In this document: positions 6,981-15,663 of the stretch, piece by piece
Numbering within the stretch: the stretch's first letter is position 1
How the letters are laid out: each line of letters begins with the position of its first letter
The notes under the pieces: generated by a model
Seen by the model: the letters and a program-made list of their open reading frames with translations, nothing else
Database searches by the model: none
What the model was told of the DNA's origin: nothing
Assembly (NCBI GenBank): GCA_030705695.1
Contig: JAUZPX010000020.1
Coordinates: 1 to 21,336, forward strand
DNA from: Bacillota bacterium
Lineage (GTDB): Bacteria; Bacillota; Clostridia; Oscillospirales; Acutalibacteraceae
DNA length: 21,336 nt
Direction: 5' to 3'
Made by a program: the position numbers and the translations under genes

Positions 6981-9866
6981 ATGAGTTTAATTAAAGCGAT
7001 GTTTGGAAATTATTCCAAACGAGAATTAAAAAGAATTAAACCGATTTGCGATAAAGTCCTCAGCTTAGAAGACAAATACAAAGCAATGTCTGACAGCGAA
7101 CTCAAAGCGCAGACGGCTGTTTTGAAAGAACGCCTTGCAAACGGAGAGACGACAGATGATATTCTGCCCGATGCTTTTGCTGTATGTCGTGAAGCGTCCG
7201 ACAGAGTGCTTGGAATGCGTCATTTCCCAGTACAGATTACAGGCGGTATCGTTCTGTATCAAGGCAGAATAAGCGAAATGAAAACAGGTGAAGGTAAAAC
7301 TCTTGTTGCCACGCTGCCTGCTTACTTAAACGGACTTACAGGTGAGGGCGTTCATATCGTTACAGTCAACGATTATCTTGCACGACGTGACTCAGAGTGG
7401 ATGGGTAAAGTGTACCGCTGGCTTGGGCTGACAGTAGGACTTATCGTTCATGATCTTGAAAACGATGAGCGTAAAGAAGCTTATGACTCCGATATAACAT
7501 ACGGCACGAACAACGAGCTTGGCTTTGACTATCTTCGTGATAACATGGTCGTTTATAAAGAGCAGAAGGTACAGCGTGGACATGCTTTTGCTATTGTAGA
7601 TGAAGTTGACTCAATTCTTATCGATGAAGCGAGAACTCCGTTGATAATTTCAGGTCAAGGTACGAAATCCACAGATTTATACGAGCGTGCTGATAGATTC
7701 GCTAAAGGACTGAAGTTCGAGCGTTTTGCAGAAATCGATTCTAAAAAAGACAACGAAGAAACATACCGTGAAATGGGAATCGACTATATTGTCGATGAAA
7801 AGGCGAAATCGGCTACGCTTACTCAGCTTGGTGTAAAAAAAGCGGAAGAGTATTTCAATATTGAAAATCTTACAGACCCCGATAACCTTACGATTCAGCA
7901 CCATGTTAATCAGGCAATTCGTGCAAACAGCATTATGAAACTTGATATCGACTATGTCGTAAAAGACGGCGAAGTTATTATTGTCGATGAATTTACAGGC
8001 CGTCTTATGTACGGAAGACGTTATAACGAAGGACTTCACCAGGCTATTGAAGCCAAGGAGGGAGTAAAGGTTGAGCGTGAAAGCAAAACGCTTGCAACAA
8101 TCACATTCCAAAATTATTTCCGCTTATACAAAAAGCTGTCAGGTATGACAGGTACAGCTATGACCGAAGAAGAGGAATTCCGAGAGATCTACAAGCTGGA
8201 CGTAGTTGAAATCCCGACAAATAAAGAACTCCTCCGTATCGATGCCTCCGATATGATTTTTAAAACAGAAAAAGGCAAATTTGATGCGGTAATTCAGGAA
8301 ATAATCGAAGCTTACGATAAAGGGCAACCTGTACTTGTGGGTACGATATCTATTGAGAAGTCTGAATACTTAAGTTCACTACTTAAGAAAAAAGGCGTTA
8401 AACATAACGTACTTAATGCTAAAAATCATGAAAAAGAAGCAGAAATCGTTGCACAGGCAGGACAGTTTGGTGCCGTAACAATTGCCACAAACATGGCAGG
8501 ACGCGGAACTGATATTATGCTTGGCGGTAATGCAGAATATCTGGCAAAATCAGAAATGCGCAAAATGAAAATCCCAGAGGAAATAATTGCCGAAGCAAAC
8601 GCATACGGTGATACAGACGATGAAGAAATCATTGCTGCACGTAAAAAGTTTATCGAATTAAACAAAAAGTATAAAGCTGAAATAGAAATAGAAGCTGAAA
8701 AAGTCAGACAAGTAGGCGGTTTGAAAATCATCGGTACAGAACGTCATGAATCACGCCGTATTGATAATCAGCTGCGTGGTCGTGCAGGTCGTCAGGGAGA
8801 CCCCGGACACAGCAGATTTTTCCTTTCGACAGAGGACGATTTAATGCGTCTTTTCGGCGGAGAAAGAATGCAGGCGATGATGGACCGTCTGAACACCCCT
8901 GAAGATATGCCTATCGAGAATAAACTTCTTTCAAACATAATTGAAGGCTCTCAGCAAAAGGTTGAAAGCCGTAACTTTGCAATTCGTAAAAATGTTCTTC
9001 AATATGACGATGTCATGAACCGTCAGCGTGAAATAATTTATTCTCAGAGAGATCAAGTTTTAAACGGCGAAGATTTAAAAGAAACTATCCAAAAAATGAT
9101 AAAAGACAATATTGAGGCAGCCGTCGACCAATATATGCCTAAAGATGCAAACAAAGAGGACTGGAACCTTGTCTCATTGCGTGAATATTTCATGGGTTGG
9201 ATTTTGCAGGATGAAAATGAATTTGGCTTTGAACAAATGGATATGGAAGACGTTGAAAGAGAAGACGTTATTGAAGATTTAGTTGAAAAAGCCGAAAAAA
9301 TCTATGAAGAAAACGAAAAACTGTTGCCTTCTGAAACCATGCGTGAAATGGAACGTGTTTATCTGTTAAAGAGCGTAGATACACACTGGATGGATCATAT
9401 CGACGATATGGAAGAGCTTAAAGAGGGCATTCGTCTGCGTGCATACGGCCAGCGTGACCCTGTTGTTGAATACAGATTCGAGGGCTTCGATATGTTCGAC
9501 GACATGATTGCCGCAATCCGTGAAGATACGGTTAAGCTGATGCTTGCTGCTCCGAAGCGTGTGTATGAAATTCAGAAACGCCAAGAGGAAATCGAGCGCA
9601 GAAAGGCAGAAACTGCAAAGCAAGCGGCAGCGGCACACCAAGTGATTTTGCCAAATAAAGACGATAACAGTGATAACCAGCCTAGTGCCGTGCATATTGC
9701 ACTTGAGCGTGAGCAAGTGGCAAAACCTATATCGACAAGCAGCGACGGTACCGATACACGTGGAAAGACTGTGATTAAAACTGCAAAACAAAAGGTCGGA
9801 CGAAACGACCCATGTCCGTGCGGAAGCGGCAAAAAATACAAAAAATGCTGCGGATTAAACGAATAA
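6981..9866 (+). CDS. secA: Preprotein translocase ATPase SecA
   Basis: SecA is the ATP-driven motor that pushes unfolded preproteins through SecYEG at the cytoplasmic membrane. The 961-residue product shows Walker A MKTGEGKT (100-107), Walker B DEVD (207-210) followed by LIDEARTPLIISG, the second nucleotide-binding fold with MAGRGTDIMLGG and the conserved RIDNQLRGRAGRQGDPG, and a C-terminal SEC-C zinc motif with Cys945, Cys947, Cys956 and Cys957 (DPCPCGSGKKYKKCC). The zinc tail indicates a canonical housekeeping SecA rather than an accessory SecA2. AAAGGA at 6965-6970, ten bases upstream, supports the start. It heads a same-strand run with gltX and glnS and is needed for export of proteins such as the amylase at 15664. 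Confidence 0.98.
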   Translation: MSLIKAMFGNYSKRELKRIKPICDKVLSLEDKYKAMSDSELKAQTAVLKERLANGETTDDILPDAFAVCREASDRVLGMRHFPVQITGGIVLYQGRISEMKTGEGKTLVATLPAYLNGLTGEGVHIVTVNDYLARRDSEWMGKVYRWLGLTVGLIVHDLENDERKEAYDSDITYGTNNELGFDYLRDNMVVYKEQKVQRGHAFAIVDEVDSILIDEARTPLIISGQGTKSTDLYERADRFAKGLKFERFAEIDSKKDNEETYREMGIDYIVDEKAKSATLTQLGVKKAEEYFNIENLTDPDNLTIQHHVNQAIRANSIMKLDIDYVVKDGEVIIVDEFTGRLMYGRRYNEGLHQAIEAKEGVKVERESKTLATITFQNYFRLYKKLSGMTGTAMTEEEEFREIYKLDVVEIPTNKELLRIDASDMIFKTEKGKFDAVIQEIIEAYDKGQPVLVGTISIEKSEYLSSLLKKKGVKHNVLNAKNHEKEAEIVAQAGQFGAVTIATNMAGRGTDIMLGGNAEYLAKSEMRKMKIPEEIIAEANAYGDTDDEEIIAARKKFIELNKKYKAEIEIEAEKVRQVGGLKIIGTERHESRRIDNQLRGRAGRQGDPGHSRFFLSTEDDLMRLFGGERMQAMMDRLNTPEDMPIENKLLSNIIEGSQQKVESRNFAIRKNVLQYDDVMNRQREIIYSQRDQVLNGEDLKETIQKMIKDNIEAAVDQYMPKDANKEDWNLVSLREYFMGWILQDENEFGFEQMDMEDVEREDVIEDLVEKAEKIYEENEKLLPSETMREMERVYLLKSVDTHWMDHIDDMEELKEGIRLRAYGQRDPVVEYRFEGFDMFDDMIAAIREDTVKLMLAAPKRVYEIQKRQEEIERRKAETAKQAAAAHQVILPNKDDNSDNQPSAVHIALEREQVAKPISTSSDGTDTRGKTVIKTAKQKVGRNDPCPCGSGKKYKKCCGLNE

Positions 9867-9871
9867 TTCAT

Positions 9872-9900
9872 TTTTGGGCAGACTTTGTATCTGCCCGAAA
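9872..9900 (+). other. Hairpin between secA and gltX
   Basis: An 11-bp stem (9872-9882 with 9890-9900, core GGGCAGA/TCTGCCC, one G-U pair) encloses a 7-base loop. No T-run follows on the plus strand, so it is not a classical terminator. It fills most of the 52-base gap and may be an mRNA processing or stabilising element, or a partial attenuator separating secA from gltX. Confidence 0.55.
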
Positions 9901-9918
9901 TTAATATGAGGAGTTTAG

Positions 9919-11367
9919 ATGAACAATAAAACAGTAAGAACAAGGTTTGCGCCTAGTCCGACGGGATTTATGCACGTTGGCAATCTGCGCACGGCGTTAT
10001 ATGAATATTTAATAGCGAAAAGCCAAAACGGAAAATTCATTTTACGAATTGAGGACACTGACCGTGAACGATTAGTTGACGGCGCTGTTGACGTTATTTA
10101 TAATACATTGAAAACAGCAGGGCTTCAGCACGATGAGGGCCCGGATGTTGGCGGCGATTACGGTCCTTATGTGCAAAGCGAACGCAAAAATATGTACCTG
10201 CCTTATGCCGAAAAGCTTATAAAAGAGGGTAAAGCTTACCGTTGTTTCTGCACAAAAGAACGTCTTGATTCTCTTGAAGAAAAGGACGGAATCGGTGGTT
10301 ACGACCGCCACTGCCGTGAACTGTGCGAAGAGGAAATCAATTACCTTCTTGAGAAAAATATTCCGTATGTAATTCGCCAAAAGATGCCGCTTGACGGGTC
10401 AACAACGTTTACTGACGAAGTGTTCGGCACGATCTCAGTTGATAATAAAGAACTAACCGACCAGATTCTTATTAAATCCGATGGATTTCCGACCTATAAT
10501 TTTGCAAACGTAATAGATGATTACGAAATGGCGATAACCCATGTCGTTCGAGGCAGTGAATATTTAAGCTCTACGCCGAAATATAATTTGTTGTATGAAG
10601 CTTTGGGTTTCCCAATCCCAACATATGTACATTTACCGATAATCATGGGAAAAAATGAAGACGGCTCTGTTTCCAAGCTGTCTAAACGCCACGGAGCAAC
10701 GGGCTTTGAAGATTTGGTTAAAATGGGGTATCTCTCCGAGGCAATTATAAATTATATTGCGCTTTTAGGATGGTGCCCGAAAGATAATCAAGAGATTTTC
10801 ACTCTTGAAGAACTGGCAGAAGCGTTTTCAATTGACGGAATCAGCAAATCGCCGTCGGTGTTCGATTACGACAAGCTAACATGGATGAACGGCGAATATC
10901 TTAGGGCGATGTGCCTTGAGAAGTTTACGGAAGTAATAACAAAGTATTTAAAACAAGTTATTACAAAACCGCTTAATTTTGAAAAGATAGCGTCCATTTT
11001 GCAGCAAAGAGTCACTGTGCTTACGGATATCCCTGATATGATTGCATTTTTTGAGGAAATCCCGCAATATGAAGCAGAGCTTTTTATAAATAAAAAAAGC
11101 AAGACGGATTTGGAAATTTCAAAAGTGATGCTTACAGAAGCAATCGCAGAACTTGAGGCGCTTGCGCAGTGGAGTCACGAAGCTATCCATGATGTGCTCA
11201 TCGGACTTGCGGAAAAACTCAGCGTAAAGAACGGAACTGTGATGTGGCCAGTACGAATTGCAGCCGCAGGAAAAACGGTAACTCCCGGAGGAGCTGTGGA
11301 AATCCTCGATATTTTAGGCAGGGACGAATCGCTGAAACGCCTGCAAGATGGGCTTTTAAAGTTATAA
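9919..11367 (+). CDS. gltX: Glutamate--tRNA ligase
   Basis: Class I aminoacyl-tRNA synthetase that charges tRNA-Glu with glutamate. The 482-residue protein has the nucleotide-binding motif APSPTGFMHVGNLRTAL (11-27; HVGN is the HIGH equivalent) and KLSKR (253-257, the KMSKS equivalent). A probable zinc-binding site comprises Cys109, Cys111 and the YDRHC segment (128-132). The helical anticodon-binding domain fills the C-terminal third. GAGGAG at 9908-9913 with five-base spacing fixes ATG 9919. It lies 52 bases after secA and directly before glnS. Because a GlnRS is encoded next door, this enzyme is more likely discriminating (tRNA-Glu only) than one that also misacylates tRNA-Gln; that is inference. 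Confidence 0.97.
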   Translation: MNNKTVRTRFAPSPTGFMHVGNLRTALYEYLIAKSQNGKFILRIEDTDRERLVDGAVDVIYNTLKTAGLQHDEGPDVGGDYGPYVQSERKNMYLPYAEKLIKEGKAYRCFCTKERLDSLEEKDGIGGYDRHCRELCEEEINYLLEKNIPYVIRQKMPLDGSTTFTDEVFGTISVDNKELTDQILIKSDGFPTYNFANVIDDYEMAITHVVRGSEYLSSTPKYNLLYEALGFPIPTYVHLPIIMGKNEDGSVSKLSKRHGATGFEDLVKMGYLSEAIINYIALLGWCPKDNQEIFTLEELAEAFSIDGISKSPSVFDYDKLTWMNGEYLRAMCLEKFTEVITKYLKQVITKPLNFEKIASILQQRVTVLTDIPDMIAFFEEIPQYEAELFINKKSKTDLEISKVMLTEAIAELEALAQWSHEAIHDVLIGLAEKLSVKNGTVMWPVRIAAAGKTVTPGGAVEILDILGRDESLKRLQDGLLKL

Positions 11368-11408
11368 AAGTATAATACTTGCGGATTTTGAAATACTGAA
11401 ACTTGGTT

Positions 11409-11414
11409 GAGGTG
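11409..11414 (+). promoter_or_regulatory. Ribosome binding site that sets the glnS start
   Basis: GAGGTG lies six bases before ATG 11421. The in-frame TTG at 11403 lies upstream of this site and has no Shine-Dalgarno of its own, so the ATG is preferred. Confidence 0.6.
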
Positions 11415-11420
11415 AAAATT

Positions 11421-13109
11421 ATGTCAGATGAGATTTTAAAGGAAGAAAAAGAAGAGGGCAACCAGAATTTTATTCACGATTTTATCGATGAAGATATAAA
11501 AGAAGGCGGACGTTTTGCCAGCATGAAGGTTCATACACGTTTTCCTCCCGAACCGAACGGCTATTTGCATATAGGCCATGCAAAAGCAATTTGCATCGAT
11601 TTCGGTACAGCACTTAAATACAACGGAATTTGCAATCTTCGCATGGATGATACTAACCCTACAAAAGAAGATGTGGAGTACGTTGATGCAATAAAAGAAG
11701 ATATCAACTGGCTTGGATTTTCCTGGGATGACCGTTTTTATTATGCTTCTTCATATTTTCAAAACATGTACGATTATGCGGTTGAGCTGATTCAAAAGGG
11801 CTTAGCATATGTTTGCGAACTTAATCCCGATGAAGTTCGTGCCTGCCGAGGAGATTTAAAAACACCGGCAACAAGCAAATACAGAGATCGTCCGATTGAA
11901 GAAAGCCTTGATTTATTTGCCCGCATGAAAGCAGGCGAATTTCCAGACGGAAAAATGACGCTAAGGGCAAAAATCGATTTAGCGTCGGGAAATTTTAATA
12001 TGCGTGACCCAGTAATTTACCGTATTAACCGAATAACTCATCACAGAACAGGCGACACTTGGTGTATTTATCCTATGTACGACTTTGCTCATCCTATTGA
12101 GGACGCTCTTGAGGGTATTACTCACTCGCTTTGCTCCTTGGAGTTTGAAGATCACCGCCCGCTATATGAATGGGTCATTAATAATATTTCTGTTCCGTCA
12201 AAGCCGAGACAGATTGAGTTTGCACGCCTTGGCATCAATCATACTGTTATGAGCAAGCGCAAATTAAGAGCTCTTGTCGAAGAAAACTATGTGTCAGGCT
12301 GGGATGACCCACGTATGCCTACGCTTTGCGGATTACGCCGCAGAGGATACACGCCGATTTCAATTCGCAATTTCTGCGAAAGAATCGGTGTTTCAAAGGT
12401 AAACAGCACGGTGGAATATAGTTTTCTTGAGCATTGTTTAAGAGAGGACTTAAACGAGTCCGCTCAGCGTGTTATGACGGTTCTGCGTCCTTTAAAATTG
12501 ATTATTACAAATTATCCTGAAAATAAGATTGAAGAATTTGAAGCAGAGAACAACCCAAACCGCCCTGAGGACGGGAGCAGAACGATTACTTTCTCACGCG
12601 AACTCTTTGTTGAAGAGGATGACTTCACCGAAACACCGATAAAGGGATATTTTCGTTTGTTCCCAGGGAACGAAGTACGCCTTAAATCTACTTATATTGT
12701 TCGCTGCACAGGATGTAAAAAAGATGAAAACGGAAAGGTTTTGGAGGTTTACGCCGAGTATGACCCTGAAACCCGTGGCGGAAACACCCCTGACGGTCGT
12801 AAAGTAAAAGGAACAATTCACTGGGCAGATGCCAAAACAGCAATTGACTGTGAAGTACGGCTTTACGATAATCTTTTTACCGTGTCTGATCCCGACAGCG
12901 GAGAAAGAAACTTTCTTGATTATTTAAGCCTCGATTCATTAGTTACGCTTAAAAACTGCAAGACAGAAAACTTTTTTGTAAAAGAAAACGCAGGGAAATC
13001 GTATCAGTTTATGCGGCAGGGGTATTTTTGTTTAGACAGTAAAGATTCAAAGAGCGGTGCGATTGTGTTTAACCGTTCAGTCTCGCTTAAAGACAGCTTT
13101 AAAAAATAA
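11421..13109 (+). CDS. glnS: Glutamine--tRNA ligase
   Basis: Class I synthetase that attaches glutamine directly to tRNA-Gln. The 562-residue product is near the usual GlnRS length of about 550 residues. The opening NFIHDFIDEDI (16-26) and TRFPPEPNGYLHIGHAKA (39-56, HIGH at 50-53) are hallmarks that separate GlnRS from GluRS. VMSKRKL (276-282) is the KMSKS loop. The C-terminal beta-barrel anticodon-binding domains follow. It begins 53 bases after gltX with no terminator between them, so the two are probably co-transcribed. GlnRS is uncommon in Firmicutes, most of which make Gln-tRNA by transamidation with GatCAB, and is usually explained by horizontal transfer. Base composition here does not obviously differ from neighbours. 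No terminator is visible before 13125. Confidence 0.97.
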   Translation: MSDEILKEEKEEGNQNFIHDFIDEDIKEGGRFASMKVHTRFPPEPNGYLHIGHAKAICIDFGTALKYNGICNLRMDDTNPTKEDVEYVDAIKEDINWLGFSWDDRFYYASSYFQNMYDYAVELIQKGLAYVCELNPDEVRACRGDLKTPATSKYRDRPIEESLDLFARMKAGEFPDGKMTLRAKIDLASGNFNMRDPVIYRINRITHHRTGDTWCIYPMYDFAHPIEDALEGITHSLCSLEFEDHRPLYEWVINNISVPSKPRQIEFARLGINHTVMSKRKLRALVEENYVSGWDDPRMPTLCGLRRRGYTPISIRNFCERIGVSKVNSTVEYSFLEHCLREDLNESAQRVMTVLRPLKLIITNYPENKIEEFEAENNPNRPEDGSRTITFSRELFVEEDDFTETPIKGYFRLFPGNEVRLKSTYIVRCTGCKKDENGKVLEVYAEYDPETRGGNTPDGRKVKGTIHWADAKTAIDCEVRLYDNLFTVSDPDSGERNFLDYLSLDSLVTLKNCKTENFFVKENAGKSYQFMRQGYFCLDSKDSKSGAIVFNRSVSLKDSFKK

Positions 13110-13124
13110 TAAATTGTATCGTAC

Positions 13125-13157
13125 TTTACAAAGCAACAGGGAATCCTATGATATAAT
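13125..13157 (+). promoter_or_regulatory. Promoter of the HTH-cupin/acyl-CoA synthetase operon
   Basis: A TTTACA -35 (13125-13130) is followed after 16 bases by TATGAT (13147-13152). A perfect extended -10, TGATATAAT (13149-13157), overlaps it. Either choice starts transcription around 13160-13165, just before the ribosome binding site, giving a very short leader. Confidence 0.65.
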
Positions 13158-13173
13158 ATATTAGTTAATTGAT

Positions 13174-13180
13174 AGGAGGT
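13174..13180 (+). promoter_or_regulatory. Ribosome binding site that sets the HTH-cupin start
   Basis: AGGAGGT, six bases before ATG 13187, is a near-perfect Shine-Dalgarno. The upstream in-frame TTG at 13169 precedes this site, so it cannot be the start served by it. Confidence 0.75.
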
Positions 13181-13186
13181 ACTCTC

Positions 13187-13762
13187 ATGGAAACACGTAT
13201 TGTTGAGATCGCCGAACGAATTAAGGGATTGCGCGAACTGATGGAATATTCACCCGAAACAATGGCAAAAGCTACGGGTCTTACAGTGGATGAATATCTT
13301 GAATTTGAAAGCGGTAATCTTGATTTTAATTTCACATTTCTCTATAACTGTGCCGATAAACTCGGCGTAGATATTGTTGAAATCTTAACTGGCGAGCAAC
13401 CAAGACTCTCAAGTTATTCAATCGTACGTAAAGGTGAAGGTCTTAATATAAAGCGCAGAGAAGGCTTTAAGTACGAGCACATGAATTATCGTTTTAAAAA
13501 TAAATCAGCAGAAGCGTTTATTGTTACTGCACCGTCTGTTCCGAACGATTCTCCTATTGTACTTTCTACACATGAAGGACAGGAATTTGACTACGTGCTT
13601 TCAGGGACACTGAAATTTGCACTGGAAAATCATGTGGAAGTGCTAAATGAGGGTGACGCAGTCTATTATAATTCAGGTAGAGGTCACGGTATGATTGCTA
13701 TCGGCGGCAGCGACTGCAAATTCCTTGCAGTTACACTTCACAAAGGCAAGGAGGCAGACTGA
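13187..13762 (+). CDS. HTH (XRE-like) and cupin domain transcriptional regulator
   Basis: The 191-residue protein joins an N-terminal Xre-type helix-turn-helix (about 1-68, with the family-like ETMAKATGLTVDEYLEFESG) to a C-terminal cupin_2 barrel (about 90-188). Cupin motif 1 is HEGQEFDYVLSG (129-140) and motif 2 is GDAVYYNSGRGHGM (156-169); His129, Glu133 and His167 are likely metal or ligand contacts. Regulators of this design typically sense a small metabolite in the cupin and control a neighbouring enzyme operon. Its stop codon lies four bases before the acyl-CoA synthetase start, whose ribosome binding site is inside this gene, so the two are translated from one message. Autoregulation and response to a carboxylic acid or its CoA ester are inference. 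Confidence 0.88.
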   Translation: METRIVEIAERIKGLRELMEYSPETMAKATGLTVDEYLEFESGNLDFNFTFLYNCADKLGVDIVEILTGEQPRLSSYSIVRKGEGLNIKRREGFKYEHMNYRFKNKSAEAFIVTAPSVPNDSPIVLSTHEGQEFDYVLSGTLKFALENHVEVLNEGDAVYYNSGRGHGMIAIGGSDCKFLAVTLHKGKEAD

Positions 13763-13766
13763 CGTA

Positions 13767-15410
13767 ATGTTGAATATTTATAAACGTTTTTGTAAGGAAG
13801 CTTTTAATGAAGCAGGCGAGCTTGTAGGATTTGAGCCTGTTTACGGAGAAAACTTCAACTTTGCCTATGATGTCGTGGATGAGATTGCAAAAGCTGAACC
13901 CGACCGCCGTGCCATGGTTTGGTGCAACAGCGAAGGCGAGGAACATACTTTCACATTCGGAGATATTTCAAGATATTCAAACATGGCCGCCAATTATTTT
14001 TTAAGTATCGGCATTAAAAAAGGCGATTCCGTGATGCTTATTTTAAAGCGGCATTATCAATTCTGGTTTGCGATTCTAGGATTGCATAAAATCGGTGCAT
14101 TGGGAATCCCTGCTACAAATATGCTCAAGAAAAAGGATATTGTGTTCCGTTTTGAAGCGGCGCACGTAAAAGCTATAATCTGCACCACAGACGGTGATAT
14201 CCTCAATGAGGTTGAAGAAGCATTGCATGAAACACCGTCAGTAAAGATTAAGATTACAGTTAAAGAAAAAGTTGATGGCTGGCTCCATTTTGATGAGGAA
14301 TTTAAAAAATGTTCAGATAAAATTGAACGTCAAGAAACAAAAGCCACCGATCCACTCTTGCTTTATTTTACTTCAGGCACCACTGGAATGCCGAAAATGG
14401 TCTGGGAGGATCATACCTATCCGCTTGGGCATATAATAACCGCAAAATACTGGCAGAATGTCGTACCTGACGGATTACATTTAACGCTTTCCGATACAGG
14501 ATGGATGAAATCCGTATGGGGCAAGCTTTATGGGCAGTGGCTTATGGAAGCAGGTATTTTTGTCTGCGATTTTGAGAGATTCACACCAAGTGAGCTTTTG
14601 CCCCTTTTTGCAAAATATAAAATAACTACTTTCTGTGCTCCTCCGACTATGTTCCGTTTCTTTATTAAAGAGGATCTCAAAAAGTACGATCTTTCAGGTC
14701 TTACTTATGCCTGCATTGCAGGAGAGGCATTAAATCCAGAATTATACAATCAATTTTTGTCTGCAACAGGTTTAAAGCTTATGGAAGGTTTCGGTCAAAG
14801 CGAGACAACAGTCGTGCTTTATAATCCGGTCGGCACAACGCCGAAGCCGGGTTCTATGGGCAAGCCGTCGCCTGCTTATGATGTTGATCTTGTAGATGCA
14901 GACGGCAAAACCGTTCCCGCAGGTACAGTCGGAGAAATCGTTATTCATACAAAAAGAGGAAAGCCTGCCGGAATGTTTAACGGCTACTATGAAGATGACG
15001 ATCGCACCAAAAGCGTCTGGTATGACGATGTTTATCATACAGGAGATACTGCATGGCGAGATGAGGACGGATATTTTTGGTATGTCGGAAGGACTGATGA
15101 TATTATTAAATCATCGGGCTATCGTATAGGACCTTTTGAAATTGAAAGCGTTATCATGGAGCTTCCGTATGTGCTTGAATGTGCTGTTACAGGTGTACCT
15201 GATCCTGTCAGAGGTCAGTTAGTTAAAGCTACAATTGTTTTGGCAAAGAACAATGAAAAAAGTGAAGAGCTGAAAAAAGAAATTCAGGAGTACGTTAAAA
15301 AGCAGACAGCTCCATATAAATATCCAAGGGTTATAGAGTTTATTGATGAAATGCCAAAGACAATAAGCGGAAAAATCCGTCGTGTGGAAATACGAGAAAA
15401 CAGCAAATAA
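13767..15410 (+). CDS. AMP-forming acyl-CoA synthetase (AMP-binding family)
   Basis: The 547-residue enzyme activates a carboxylate with ATP to an acyl-adenylate and then forms a CoA thioester. Motifs in order are the P-loop YFTSGTTGMPKM (200-211), the GFGQSE adenine/acyl site (341-346), HTGD (424-427), GRTDDIIKSSGYRIGPFEIE (441-460) and the C-terminal SGK with catalytic Lys536. Overall it is closest to the acetyl-CoA synthetase/medium-chain (ACSM-like) group, but the substrate cannot be read from the sequence. ATG 13767 is preferred over in-frame upstream starts because it follows AAGGAGG (13748-13754) by 12 bases and lies four bases after the regulator's stop. It is the last gene of the operon. 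Confidence 0.93.
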   Translation: MLNIYKRFCKEAFNEAGELVGFEPVYGENFNFAYDVVDEIAKAEPDRRAMVWCNSEGEEHTFTFGDISRYSNMAANYFLSIGIKKGDSVMLILKRHYQFWFAILGLHKIGALGIPATNMLKKKDIVFRFEAAHVKAIICTTDGDILNEVEEALHETPSVKIKITVKEKVDGWLHFDEEFKKCSDKIERQETKATDPLLLYFTSGTTGMPKMVWEDHTYPLGHIITAKYWQNVVPDGLHLTLSDTGWMKSVWGKLYGQWLMEAGIFVCDFERFTPSELLPLFAKYKITTFCAPPTMFRFFIKEDLKKYDLSGLTYACIAGEALNPELYNQFLSATGLKLMEGFGQSETTVVLYNPVGTTPKPGSMGKPSPAYDVDLVDADGKTVPAGTVGEIVIHTKRGKPAGMFNGYYEDDDRTKSVWYDDVYHTGDTAWRDEDGYFWYVGRTDDIIKSSGYRIGPFEIESVIMELPYVLECAVTGVPDPVRGQLVKATIVLAKNNEKSEELKKEIQEYVKKQTAPYKYPRVIEFIDEMPKTISGKIRRVEIRENSK

Positions 15411-15429
15411 TAATTATTTTCAATAAATT

Positions 15430-15465
15430 AATGCACCTGCAAAATCAATGCAGGTGCATTTTTTG
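15430..15465 (+). terminator. Rho-independent terminator after the acyl-CoA synthetase gene
   Basis: A perfect 12-bp stem pairs AATGCACCTGCA (15430-15441) with TGCAGGTGCATT (15449-15460) around a 7-base loop and runs into TTTTT. This ends the regulator/synthetase operon and isolates the amylase gene. Confidence 0.92.
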
Positions 15466-15549
15466 TCAAAAAACCATTTTTTATATATTTTGCATAATTA
15501 TTTTTTGATATATTTGGTTATTGCAGTCATATACTTTCACATGTTTTTT

Positions 15550-15558
15550 TGTTATACT
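15550..15558 (+). promoter_or_regulatory. Candidate extended -10 promoter of the amylase gene
   Basis: TGTTATACT combines the TGn extension with a TATACT -10 hexamer (15553-15558). I see no good -35 box at the normal distance. The predicted leader is about 100 bases and contains the inverted repeat at 15597-15642. Confidence 0.45.
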
Positions 15559-15596
15559 TACCCTTGTACGCAGATAGCGTATTGGGATTTTTTGAA

Positions 15597-15642
15597 TGCA
15601 TGAAAATGATTGTTTTTAAAAAAACTCAATCGTTTTCATGCA
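15597..15642 (+). promoter_or_regulatory. Long inverted repeat in the amylase leader
   Basis: A 16-bp stem pairs 15597-15612 (TGCATGAAAATGATTG) with 15627-15642 (CAATCGTTTTCATGCA), with one T-G pair, across a 14-base AT-rich spacer. It ends nine bases before the AAGGAG ribosome binding site and has no T-run, so it is not a terminator. The right arm read on the minus strand, ATGAAAACGATTG, resembles the first part of a catabolite-responsive (cre) or LacI-family operator. It may therefore be a DNA operator pair, or an mRNA hairpin affecting stability or translation. Confidence 0.55.
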
Positions 15643-15663
15643 AAATAGAAAAGGAGAAAGAAC

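Noticed and set aside
7677..8111. 144-codon minus-strand open frame
   Set aside because: Antisense inside secA with Phe/Cys-rich translation; no Shine-Dalgarno or family features.
9572..9943. 123-codon minus-strand frame spanning the secA/gltX junction
   Set aside because: Overlaps the SEC-C zinc motif of secA and the start of gltX; translation shows no domain and no promoter was seen.
11368..11380. AAGTATAATACTT palindrome with TATAAT between gltX and glnS
   Set aside because: The hexamer lacks a -35 box at a suitable distance, and the palindrome is short and AT-rich; not enough to call a promoter or operator.
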